Positions 48,610-54,994 of a stretch of DNA of 54,994 bases are shown in pieces. Source of the stretch: Natronorubrum sulfidifaciens JCM 14089. Its GTDB lineage: Archaea; Halobacteriota; Halobacteria; Halobacteriales; Natrialbaceae. The stretch covers positions 10,413 through 65,406 of the forward strand of contig NZ_AOHX01000031.1 in assembly GCF_000337735.1 (NCBI RefSeq), in the 5' to 3' direction. Position numbers and translations under genes: made by a program. The notes beneath the pieces were generated by a model that saw only the letters and a list, made by a program, of their open reading frames with translations, was not told the DNA's origin and did not search any database. Every line of letters starts with the position of its first letter. The stretch's first letter is position 1.

Positions 48610-49866
48610 ATGGGAGTCGATCCCGTGACGCTCTCGTTGGCTCGTCGGGCTGAACGGTTTCCGGAGCGGACGGCGGTCGTCGACGTCTCCGAGGAACGGC
48701 TGTACGCACCCGCGGAGACGATTCACGGGGATCGGGTCTCCTACGGTGAACTGTCGACGCTCGCGACGCGTGCCGGCCGCCAGCTCGCAGCGCTCGACCT
48801 CGAGGCCGGTGACACCCTCTGTCTGGTGACGCGAAACCGGGTCGCTTCGCTCGCGCTCTTCGTTGCCTGCCGTCGCCTCGGCGTGACGTTCGCGCCGATC
48901 TCCCACTGGCTGACGCCGGCGACCGTCACGCGTCCATTCGACTGTATCGACCCTGATCTCGTCGTCTTCGAGGCGGCCCAGCGCGACCTCGTCCGGTCGA
49001 TTCCGTTCGACCGTTCGGTGACGCTCTCGGAACTCGAGACCGTCGACCCTGACTCGAGCGGCAGTGACGGCCACGACCGGAGCACTCGGGCCGAATCCGA
49101 CACTCCGCAGTTGCTCCTCCACGGCGACGGCGGCCGCCCGGTCGTCGGCTACTCGGCACGAACGCTCGAGTGGAACTGCATCTCGACGGCCGTCACGTGG
49201 GGGCTGTCGGGCGACGACGTCGTCCCGCTCGTGGGGCCGCTGTCGGCCCCCGACGGGTTCATCCGCGTCGCGCTGGCGCTGTTGTACGTCGGCGGCACGC
49301 TCTTGCTCGACCGGGCGTTCGATCCCGGTGACACGCTGACTGCCATCGAGGCGGAGCGGGCGACGTTCCTCGCGGGCCGCACGACGGCGCTCACTGACCT
49401 CGCAGCCGAATCAGGGTTTGATGACGCCGCCGGTTCGCTCGAGCGAGTCGTCGTCGAGGGATCGCTTTCAGCCGACGCTTGCGACCGATACCACGACTGC
49501 TCGATTTCGCTCGCCCGCGCCCGCGGCTGGCTCGAGTGTCCGACCGCGCTCAGTCAGTCGTTTCCGACGGCCGCCGACTCGACCGATGTCGGCCGCCCGG
49601 TTCTCGATTGCCACGCGCGGCTGGTCGACGACAACGGCACCGTCCTCGAGGGCGACGCTACAGGACGACTCGAGCTGTCGGGGCCGGTCGTCGCCGACGG
49701 CTGCGTGAATACTGCCGGTACTGCTGACGACGAGTGGGACGAGCCCACGACCAGTCAGCGCCCGGATGAGACGGAAACCGACAGCCGAAGGCGGTTCGAC
49801 GACGATTGGTTTCACACCAGCGAGCGGTTCCGACGCGACGGCGACGGGCGCTACTATCCGCAATGA
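48610..49866 (+). CDS. Degenerate, C-terminally short AMP-binding (acyl-CoA synthetase-like) protein
   Basis: A 418-residue homologue of acyl-CoA synthetases. The N-terminal half is recognisable: LARRAERFPERTAVVDVSEE, VSYGELSTLATRAGRQLAAL and LCLVTRNRVASLALFVACRR. The P-loop position reads PQLLLHGDGGRPVVGYSART instead of Y-T-S-G-T-T-G-x-P-K-G, so ATP binding is doubtful. Where A7 should be, WFHTSERFRRDGDGRYYPQ leads straight to the stop codon, so the whole C-terminal lid domain with A8-A10 and the catalytic Lys is missing. Either a conserved non-catalytic paralogue or a decaying gene. Reading past the stop in the other frames shows no lid domain. Confidence 0.75.
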   Translation: MGVDPVTLSLARRAERFPERTAVVDVSEERLYAPAETIHGDRVSYGELSTLATRAGRQLAALDLEAGDTLCLVTRNRVASLALFVACRRLGVTFAPISHWLTPATVTRPFDCIDPDLVVFEAAQRDLVRSIPFDRSVTLSELETVDPDSSGSDGHDRSTRAESDTPQLLLHGDGGRPVVGYSARTLEWNCISTAVTWGLSGDDVVPLVGPLSAPDGFIRVALALLYVGGTLLLDRAFDPGDTLTAIEAERATFLAGRTTALTDLAAESGFDDAAGSLERVVVEGSLSADACDRYHDCSISLARARGWLECPTALSQSFPTAADSTDVGRPVLDCHARLVDDNGTVLEGDATGRLELSGPVVADGCVNTAGTADDEWDEPTTSQRPDETETDSRRRFDDDWFHTSERFRRDGDGRYYPQ

Positions 49867-49984
49867 GTTGGCCGCCGTCTCGAGACCGGATGCCTCGAGG
49901 ATCGGCTCACCGACCTGTCCGTGATCGAGGCGACGGCTGCGCGGGGCGGAAAGCCTATTCATCCGGAGTAGCCAATACAGTATA

Positions 49985-50719
49985 ATGAGTCAGCTCCGGC
50001 TTGCCGTCCTGAACGCGGCCCATCAGGACCAGAACACGACGCGAAATTTCCGTCGCGAACTCGACGCCTCGCTCGCGGAGTTCAACGCGACCGAGGGCGA
50101 GGTGCCACACGGCTTCGAGTACGACGGGGCCGTCGTCACGGGGTCTCGGTCCTCGGTGTACTGGGATGAAGACTGGATTCAGGCCACAAAGGAATGGGTC
50201 GGGGACGCAATCGACCGCGATATTCCCTTCCTCGGTGTCTGTTGGGGCCACCAACTGCTCGCAGACGTCCTCGGCGGCACCGTCGAGGACATGGGTGCCT
50301 ACGAGGTTGGCTACAGCGAGATTGAACATTTCGGCGAGTCACGGCTGTTCGACGGCATCGAGGAGTCGTTCACAGCCTTCACGAGCCACTCCGACGAAGT
50401 CTCACAGCTTCCCCCCGGCGCAGCGCCGCTCGCGACGAACCCGTACTCGAACCACGGCTTCCGCAAGGATCGGGTCTTCGGCGTCCAGTTCCACCCCGAG
50501 TACGACCCGAAGACGGCCCGCGAACTCGTCCATCGCAAAGAACTCTCCGACGAGCGCCGCGACTCCGTCCTCGCGGAGATCACCCGCAACAACTACCAGC
50601 AGGCGTGCGAGGCGAAACTCGTCTTCGAGAACTTCCTCGAGTTCGTCCACGAGGTGAAAGCGACTGACGCGACCGCCGAGTCGGACGCCCGGTCACCATC
50701 CGTTCAATCATCCGACTAA
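49985..50719 (+). CDS. Class I glutamine amidotransferase-like protein
   Basis: A 244-residue protein of the GATase1 family, GMP-synthase-like stand-alone type. IPFLGVCWGHQLLADVLGGT holds the nucleophile Cys86 with the oxyanion residues, and RVFGVQFHPEYDPKTARELV the catalytic His-Glu pair. The N-terminus RLAVLNAAHQDQNTTRNFRR is characteristic of the haloarchaeal group. The C-terminal 60 residues are helical with an Asp/Ser-rich tail. The partner synthase or acceptor is unknown. A TATA-like element about 28 bases upstream fits a leaderless start. Confidence 0.9.
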   Translation: MSQLRLAVLNAAHQDQNTTRNFRRELDASLAEFNATEGEVPHGFEYDGAVVTGSRSSVYWDEDWIQATKEWVGDAIDRDIPFLGVCWGHQLLADVLGGTVEDMGAYEVGYSEIEHFGESRLFDGIEESFTAFTSHSDEVSQLPPGAAPLATNPYSNHGFRKDRVFGVQFHPEYDPKTARELVHRKELSDERRDSVLAEITRNNYQQACEAKLVFENFLEFVHEVKATDATAESDARSPSVQSSD

Positions 50720-50889
50720 CGGCTGTCTGTCTGCCGTTCTGAGAACGCCAGCCTGCAGCGACTGCTGTCCGCAGGCGGAGTCGATTAATTCTCGCCTTCG
50801 ACATCACACTCGAGGCGCCCGCGCTCGTCGGATTCGAAACGCGTCGACAACACGAGCGACAGCAGCGGTGAAAACCGTATCAGACCGCG

Positions 50890-53088
50890 TTAGTTGGCTG
50901 CGACTTCGACGTTCGCTTCCTCGGCCTTGCCGATCGCTTCGACGATGAGTTCGGCGACATCGACGATCTCGATCTCGTCCTCGTAGCCACCGGTCTTGCG
51001 GCCGTCCTCGTACATCGTCATGCACATCGGACAGGCGACGACGAACTTGTCGATCTCGGGGCCGGCGTCAGTGTCCTCGAGCGCTTCGCGGATGCGTTCC
51101 TCGCTCGGTTTGGGCTCTTCTTCGAAGTCCATCCAGAGGCCACCGCCACCGCCGCCACAGCAGAAGGCGTTGGCGCGGTTACGCGGCATCTCGTCGAGCG
51201 TACAGCCCGTGGCTTTGATGAGTTCGCGCGGAGCCTCGTACTCGTCGTTGTACCGACCGAGGTGACACGGATCGTGGTAGGTGACCGTGTAGTCGAGTTC
51301 GGTGCCGGTGAGGTCGAGGTTGCCCTCAGAAACGAGTTCTTCGACGGCTTGCGTCCAGTGGTAGACGTCGATCTCGCCGTCGTCGTTCCAGAACTCCTCG
51401 TAGTCGAAGGGCATCATCGGGTCGTCGGCGAACTCCTCGAAGTCGACCTCGGGATACTCGTTTTTGAACGTGTTGTAGGAGTGGGGGTCGGTACAGACGA
51501 TCGTGTCGAACTCACAGTCCTCCCACGTCTCGACGTGGTGGCCAGCGAGTTCGACGTAGAGGAACTCCTCGCCGACGCGGCGGATGTCGTTGCCGTCGTA
51601 CTTCTCGTCGTCGAAGAGGATGCCGAAGCTGACGTCCGCTTCCTTGAGAATGGTTGCCAGCGAGCGGGCGACCTGCTTGTTGCGTTCGTCGTAGCTCGGG
51701 AAGTCGCCGACGTACCAGAGGTAGTCGACCTCTTCTTCGCGGGCGTCGGCCACGTCGAACTCGAGGTCGTCGGTCCAGTCGCCACGGTTGCGGGGACTGT
51801 CGCCGAACGTGTTACCGTTTTGCATGACGTTCTGGAAGACGTCCTGCATCGAACTCGAGATGTCACCTTGATCGGTCGCCTGCCGGTTGAGTCGGGTGAA
51901 CGACTGGAGGTGCTCGATTTCGACGGGACAGGCGTCCATGCAGGCCATGCAGGCCATACAGGACTCCATCGTCTCCGTGTTGATGACGCTCGTGCCGCCG
52001 TCGGCGATGATCGGCTGTTCCTCGCCGCCGGCGTCGAGGTCCTCACGGTACTGTTTCAGGTCGAGGATGACGTTCCGTGGGTCAAGCGGCCGGTCGGAGG
52101 CCTTTGCCGGACAGACCGATGAACAGCGGCCGCACTTGGTACAGGCGTCCTGATCGAGCAGTTCCTTCCAGGTGAAGTCGTCGATGGATTCGGCGTTGGT
52201 CGCGTCCAGATCGGCGGGGACGTTCGGCAGTCGAGCACCGGCGTTCTCGTCGCGAACGACGACGTTTGCGAACGACGAGAGCATGTGGAACGGCTTGGCG
52301 TAGGGAATCCACGCGATGAAAAAGAGCGCGAGCAGCGAGTGCGACCACCAGGAGAGCCAGTGGAGCGTCTCGGCGTTGAACGCGAGGTTCTCCATTGCCA
52401 CGTAGTTCGCACTCAGTGCGGCTTCCGTCGTCGGCAGGCCAATCGCACCAAACAGCAGTGCCAGCCCGTAGCCGACGAAGCTGACCACTTCGTGCTCGGG
52501 CATCCCCGTGATGTAGATGCGAAGGCCCTCGAGGAGGAAGCCACCGACGCCGAGGCCGAACAGCGTCCAGATGAAGATGTCGTCCTCGCTGGAGGTGTGA
52601 CGGCCCCAGAGACGGTGGTTGCGAACCCAGTAGCGCCGATAGAGCGCCATGCCGATGCCGACGACGAACAACAGCCCCATCGCGTCGACCATGAACTGGT
52701 AGGCGAGATAGAAATCACCCTGCCAGAAGACGATGCCGAACAGCAACTCGGTGCCGTACTGCTCGACGGCGATGATCGTCGTCGCGATCAGCAGCGTCAG
52801 GAAGCCCCACAGAATAAACGAGTGCATCAGGCCGCCGTAGAGGTCCCGATTGAACTGCTTCTCGTTCGAGAGGACGATCTTGGCTGCGCTGACGATGCGA
52901 GACGGCAGGTCGTTGACTCGAGCGAACGGATCATCGTCGCCGTCGGCGTACCGACTGAACCGTCGGTAGACACCGTAGGCAAAGACGGCGAGGGTAATCG
53001 CCACGAGGAGATAGAACACCGCATAGCCGGTGCTTCCGATCCCCAGGTAGGTCTCTCGCCCCACCTCTGACTGTGCTATGACGTTCAT
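50890..53088 (-). CDS. Membrane Fe-S oxidoreductase, FadF/HdrD-like
   Basis: A 732-residue protein. The first about 300 residues have six membrane segments of the NarI/DUF4405-like cytochrome type (GGLMHSFILWGFLTLLIATT, WLSWWSHSLLALFFIAWIPY). Two [4Fe-4S] sites follow, CTKCGRCSSVCP and CMACMACMDACP. The HdrD/GlcF-like C-terminal part has the CCG motifs HDPCHLGRYNDEYEAPRELI, NAFCCGGGGGGLW and VACPMCMTMYED. This is the layout of FadF-type proteins that carry electrons from ETF (acyl-CoA dehydrogenases) to quinone. It fits the acyl-CoA dehydrogenase in this window, though the genes are far apart. The start is chosen at MNVIAQSEVGRET, with a TATA element (53114-53120) about 28 bases upstream. Confidence 0.9.
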   Translation of the reverse strand: MNVIAQSEVGRETYLGIGSTGYAVFYLLVAITLAVFAYGVYRRFSRYADGDDDPFARVNDLPSRIVSAAKIVLSNEKQFNRDLYGGLMHSFILWGFLTLLIATTIIAVEQYGTELLFGIVFWQGDFYLAYQFMVDAMGLLFVVGIGMALYRRYWVRNHRLWGRHTSSEDDIFIWTLFGLGVGGFLLEGLRIYITGMPEHEVVSFVGYGLALLFGAIGLPTTEAALSANYVAMENLAFNAETLHWLSWWSHSLLALFFIAWIPYAKPFHMLSSFANVVVRDENAGARLPNVPADLDATNAESIDDFTWKELLDQDACTKCGRCSSVCPAKASDRPLDPRNVILDLKQYREDLDAGGEEQPIIADGGTSVINTETMESCMACMACMDACPVEIEHLQSFTRLNRQATDQGDISSSMQDVFQNVMQNGNTFGDSPRNRGDWTDDLEFDVADAREEEVDYLWYVGDFPSYDERNKQVARSLATILKEADVSFGILFDDEKYDGNDIRRVGEEFLYVELAGHHVETWEDCEFDTIVCTDPHSYNTFKNEYPEVDFEEFADDPMMPFDYEEFWNDDGEIDVYHWTQAVEELVSEGNLDLTGTELDYTVTYHDPCHLGRYNDEYEAPRELIKATGCTLDEMPRNRANAFCCGGGGGGLWMDFEEEPKPSEERIREALEDTDAGPEIDKFVVACPMCMTMYEDGRKTGGYEDEIEIVDVAELIVEAIGKAEEANVEVAAN

Positions 53089-53113
53089 GTACAATGACGG
53101 GGTGGGATGTGAC

Positions 53114-53120
53114 TTAATTC
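53114..53120 (-). promoter_or_regulatory. TATA box for the FadF-like gene
   Basis: On the minus strand AATTAAG is centred about 29 bases before the ATG at 53088. It is back to back with the promoter at 53238, giving a divergent pair of leaderless promoters. Confidence 0.5.
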
Positions 53121-53237
53121 TTGTCACACCACCGAGTAGCTAACCGCCACGCCTTCTTGCGGAAATTTCCATTGTATTTCGAGTTCATAATTGTTGTCAA
53201 TGGCTATTTTCGGTCCCCACGCTATCTGGCAACAGAG

Positions 53238-53244
53238 TTAAATA
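53238..53244 (+). promoter_or_regulatory. TATA box for the helix-turn-helix protein gene
   Basis: TTAAATA is centred 28 bases before the ATG at 53269, fitting a leaderless transcript. Confidence 0.55.
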
Positions 53245-53268
53245 GCCGCCCATCGGGAGTGTCCACCC

Positions 53269-53865
53269 ATGAACGAAAAAACCGAGGAACTCCGCGACCT
53301 CTTCACCGACGTCACCGACGGCGAGGAAACGGTCACCGAATCACAGGAGAACACCCGCGGCTCGCTCGAGCGGGACGAGCGAACGACCGCGGACCGTCTC
53401 GAGACCGTCGTTGCACAGATGCGCGACCGCTACGGGTTCGAGACGCCGTTCTCCGACGACGAGTTGATCGCGATCGCGAAAGCCTTCTACGAGGACACAC
53501 GCGACGAAGACATCGCCGACGATCTCGACGCCGACGCCGGCGCCGACGACGTGTTCGAGGCGCGACTGTCGCTGCACCTCGTCGACGAGTCGGACGCCGA
53601 TGAGATCGATCTCGCAGCGATCCGTGACCGCGAGGAAGACGACACCACGCTCGCCGACGAGTACGACGTTAGCGAAGCCACAATCCGACGCTACCGCCGC
53701 GTTGCCGCGGCCGAAGACGAGTCGCGAGCCGCAAACGACCGCTACCGTGACGAGTTCGATAGCATTCTCGCGGACGCCGACCTCTCCGAGCGAATGGCGA
53801 CCAACGTCCGTGAGGACGGCCTCGAGGACGCGACCGAAGGGATGGAGACGGAAGTCGACTTCTAG
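53269..53865 (+). CDS. Haloarchaeal helix-turn-helix protein (conditioned-medium-induced protein 4-like)
   Basis: A 198-residue acidic protein. MNEKTEELRDLFTDVTDGEE and ETVTESQENTRGSL at the start are, from memory, the opening of haloarchaeal proteins annotated as conditioned-medium-induced protein 4. Residues about 60-95 and 110-145 look like two helix-turn-helix units: DDELIAIAKAFYEDTRDEDI and DTTLADEYDVSEATIRRYRR. The second has a good recognition helix (SEATIRRYRR). FDSILADADLSERMATNVRE closes the protein. It probably binds DNA; the target and link to density signalling are not shown by sequence. Divergent from the FadF-like gene. Confidence 0.75.
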   Translation: MNEKTEELRDLFTDVTDGEETVTESQENTRGSLERDERTTADRLETVVAQMRDRYGFETPFSDDELIAIAKAFYEDTRDEDIADDLDADAGADDVFEARLSLHLVDESDADEIDLAAIRDREEDDTTLADEYDVSEATIRRYRRVAAAEDESRAANDRYRDEFDSILADADLSERMATNVREDGLEDATEGMETEVDF

Positions 53866-53903
53866 ACCCGTTCGCACTCATACCGAGCCGCACCCACACG
53901 AGA

Positions 53904-53911
53904 TTTTTTAT
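53904..53911 (+). promoter_or_regulatory. TATA box for the Cas4-like gene
   Basis: TTTTTTAT is centred about 27 bases before the GTG at 53935, supporting that GTG as a leaderless start. Confidence 0.5.
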
Positions 53912-53934
53912 CCCATCGGGCGGCCAGACGGCCC

Positions 53935-54615
53935 GTGTCTCGAGCCCACATCCCGTTTAGCGACCTGCGGACGGCCGCCTACTGTGCGCGGAAGTGTTAC
54001 TACCAGCGAACACGCGATACCGACCGCGAGCCACCACCGGAAGTCGAGGCAATTCGCGATCTCGCGACGCGCTACGAGGCGTTACTCGCAGCCCCTGTGG
54101 CGACACTCGAGTCCGAACCGATCGCCGTCAGTGCCGTTCGGTACCGGGAGCGCCTCGAATCGACTCGCGAGCGACTCACGGACGGCGGTCACTGGGAGCG
54201 CCTCTGTACCCCTCGGGATCGGAACGTCCTCGCGACTGGACGTCGCTGTCGTGGTATCGTCCACAAAGTCCTCGAAGAGCCGCTCGAGCCAGTTCTGATT
54301 TCGGCCGGGAAGCCACCCGAACAGGGTGTTTGGGAGCCCCAATCGGTCCACGCCGTCGCCGCCGCGAAAGCGATCGCCTGGGAACACCAGCAGTCGGTCG
54401 ACCGCGTCTGGCTCGAGTATCCTGCCTACGGCGTGATTCGACCGGTCGATCTGACGACACGACGGAAGGCCCGGTACCGTCGGGCGCTGCGGACGGTTCG
54501 GGAACTCGACGGGCCGCCGGCGCGGACCAGCAACCGCTCGAAGTGTGACGCCTGTGAGTTCGCCAGCGAGTGTGGAGTCCGCACGCGGACGCTGCGGTCG
54601 TTGCTCGGGTTCTAA
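53935..54615 (+). CDS. Solo Cas4-like Fe-S protein (haloarchaeal)
   Basis: A 226-residue protein starting at GTG. Cysteines at 17 and 21 (YCARKCYY) and at 204, 207 and 213 (CDACEFASEC) match the split Fe-S cluster of Cas4/AddB-type nucleases. The middle (GIVHKVLEEPLEPVLISAGK, WEPQSVHAVAAAKAIAWEHQ, VWLEYPAYGVIRPVDLTTRR) has the Cas4 strand/helix order, but the PD-(D/E)xK acids are not clear: GIVHKV has His where an Asp is expected. It may bind DNA without cutting. No cas genes or CRISPR repeats are nearby. Its stop codon overlaps that of the convergent Sua5/YrdC gene by two bases. Confidence 0.75.
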   Translation: MSRAHIPFSDLRTAAYCARKCYYQRTRDTDREPPPEVEAIRDLATRYEALLAAPVATLESEPIAVSAVRYRERLESTRERLTDGGHWERLCTPRDRNVLATGRRCRGIVHKVLEEPLEPVLISAGKPPEQGVWEPQSVHAVAAAKAIAWEHQQSVDRVWLEYPAYGVIRPVDLTTRRKARYRRALRTVRELDGPPARTSNRSKCDACEFASECGVRTRTLRSLLGF

Positions 54616-54965
54616 CACCGACGCTCGAGCCACGCCTCAATCTCGTCGGCCATCGCTCCACGGCGGTGGATCGTCTCCGTCGAGAGATCGACGACGGTGC
54701 TTTCAGAGCCCTGCGTTTCACCCGCCTCGAGAACCACGCTGGCGGCTTCGCGAATTGCCGGATCGAGGCCTGCAAGCTCTCGGACGCTGCCCTGCCCGCT
54801 GACGTTCGCACTTGTCGCGGTGATCGGGGTGCCGGCGCGTTCACAGAGTGCGAGCGCGAGGTCGTGGTCGGGCACCCGAACGCCAACCCGGTCACGTCCG
54901 GCCGTAAGTTCATCTGGAATGGACTCTCGACGACGACAGAGCACCGTTACAGGTCCGGGGAGGAA
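54612..54965 (-). CDS. Sua5/YrdC/TsaC threonylcarbamoyl-AMP synthase, C-terminal part (truncated by contig end)
   Basis: 117 residues of the YrdC fold remain. The first genuine residues FLPGPVTVLC are the conserved (W/F)-x-P-G-P-x-T motif, and later TPITATSANVSGQGSVREL is the nucleotide-binding block TxxSAN-x-S-G. The ending is ADEIEAWLERRC. The enzyme makes threonylcarbamoyl-AMP for t6A37 of tRNA. The first 70-80 residues (KxR...ST-type site) are lost at the contig end; the residues MCIRDR ahead of the true part come from adapter. A C-terminal Sua5 domain is absent, so it is the short YrdC type. Confidence 0.92.
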   Translation of the reverse strand, partial: FLPGPVTVLCRRRESIPDELTAGRDRVGVRVPDHDLALALCERAGTPITATSANVSGQGSVRELAGLDPAIREAASVVLEAGETQGSESTVVDLSTETIHRRGAMADEIEAWLERRC

Positions 54966-54966
54966 C

Positions 54967-54994
54967 CTGTCTCTTATACACATCTCTGATGGCG
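54967..54994 (-). other. Sequencing adapter remnant (inverted Nextera/Tn5 mosaic end)
   Basis: CTGTCTCTTATACACATCT at 54967-54985 is exactly the reverse complement of the mosaic end at bases 7-25. Nine further non-genomic bases follow. Translations through it give the well-known artefact peptides SYTHL and MCIRD. Confidence 0.97.

Noticed and set aside
53935-54615. CRISPR-Cas locus
   Set aside because: No repeats with regular spacers and no cas1, cas2 or effector genes around the Cas4-like gene.
54570-54989. 139-residue frame ending in VSYTHL
   Set aside because: Antisense to the YrdC gene, and its end is translated adapter.
1-54994. 55-kb transposon with 19-bp terminal inverted repeats
   Set aside because: The repeats are the synthetic Tn5 mosaic end used in library preparation, and the content is core chromosome.

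Overview
This window is chromosomal DNA of a haloarchaeon (class Halobacteria, probably a Natrialbaceae relative of Natrinema or Haloterrigena). The evidence is the GC-rich, Asp/Glu-heavy coding, TATA boxes 23-31 bases ahead of start codons (leaderless transcripts), Tat-lipoprotein signals, archaeal replication proteins (Orc1/Cdc6, PolD small subunit, RfcS), a SAMP2-type modifier and archaeal AlaRS. It is a complete contig cut by library preparation: both ends carry inverted Tn5/Nextera mosaic-end adapter, which truncates an XPD-like helicase at the left and Sua5/YrdC at the right.

Layout. 0-7 kb: small conserved haloarchaeal genes, a methyltransferase, and an iron-type ABC importer (binding protein plus double-domain permease) under four TTTAGG-N4-CCTAAA operator palindromes of DtxR/SirR/Idr type. 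7.3-12.2 kb: a replication origin, with oapC-oapB-oapA on one side and orc1 on the other. Between them are an inverted pair of origin recognition boxes (ORBs), AT-rich DNA with repeated CTAGT, and a third box directly before orc1. 12.2-16.5 kb: lipoprotein, archaeal signal peptidase, PolD small subunit (with a second inverted ORB-like pair inside its linker-coding DNA) and an amidohydrolase.

16.5-29 kb: one 12.4-kb co-directional cluster that looks like a complete import and activation route for an organic acid: acyl-CoA synthetase, acyl-CoA dehydrogenase, two-subunit biotin-dependent acyl-CoA carboxylase, MaoC-type hydratase, five-gene branched-chain-type ABC transporter and a second hotdog-fold protein. 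29-34 kb: an M48 membrane protease, then a tightly packed trio of a small unknown protein, a UbiD-type decarboxylase with the acidic catalytic motif, and a divergent UbiD-like partner without it. This trio is the best candidate for an undescribed enzyme complex here.

34-46 kb: GNAT proteins, aspartate kinase, tryptophanase, SAMP2 with residues after its diglycine, a bactofilin-like membrane protein, RfcS, a degenerate sensor kinase and AlaRS. 46-55 kb: an alpha/beta hydrolase without the usual serine, an MFS carrier, a truncated AMP-ligase homologue, a class I amidotransferase, a FadF-like Fe-S oxidoreductase, a helix-turn-helix protein, a solo Cas4-like protein and Sua5/YrdC.

Three copies of a 75-bp TA-bounded palindromic element and one unrelated 102-bp nested palindrome are scattered between genes. 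I saw no tRNA, rRNA, CRISPR array, intact insertion sequence or intein. All assignments rest on reading the sequence and memory of the families; no search was run.
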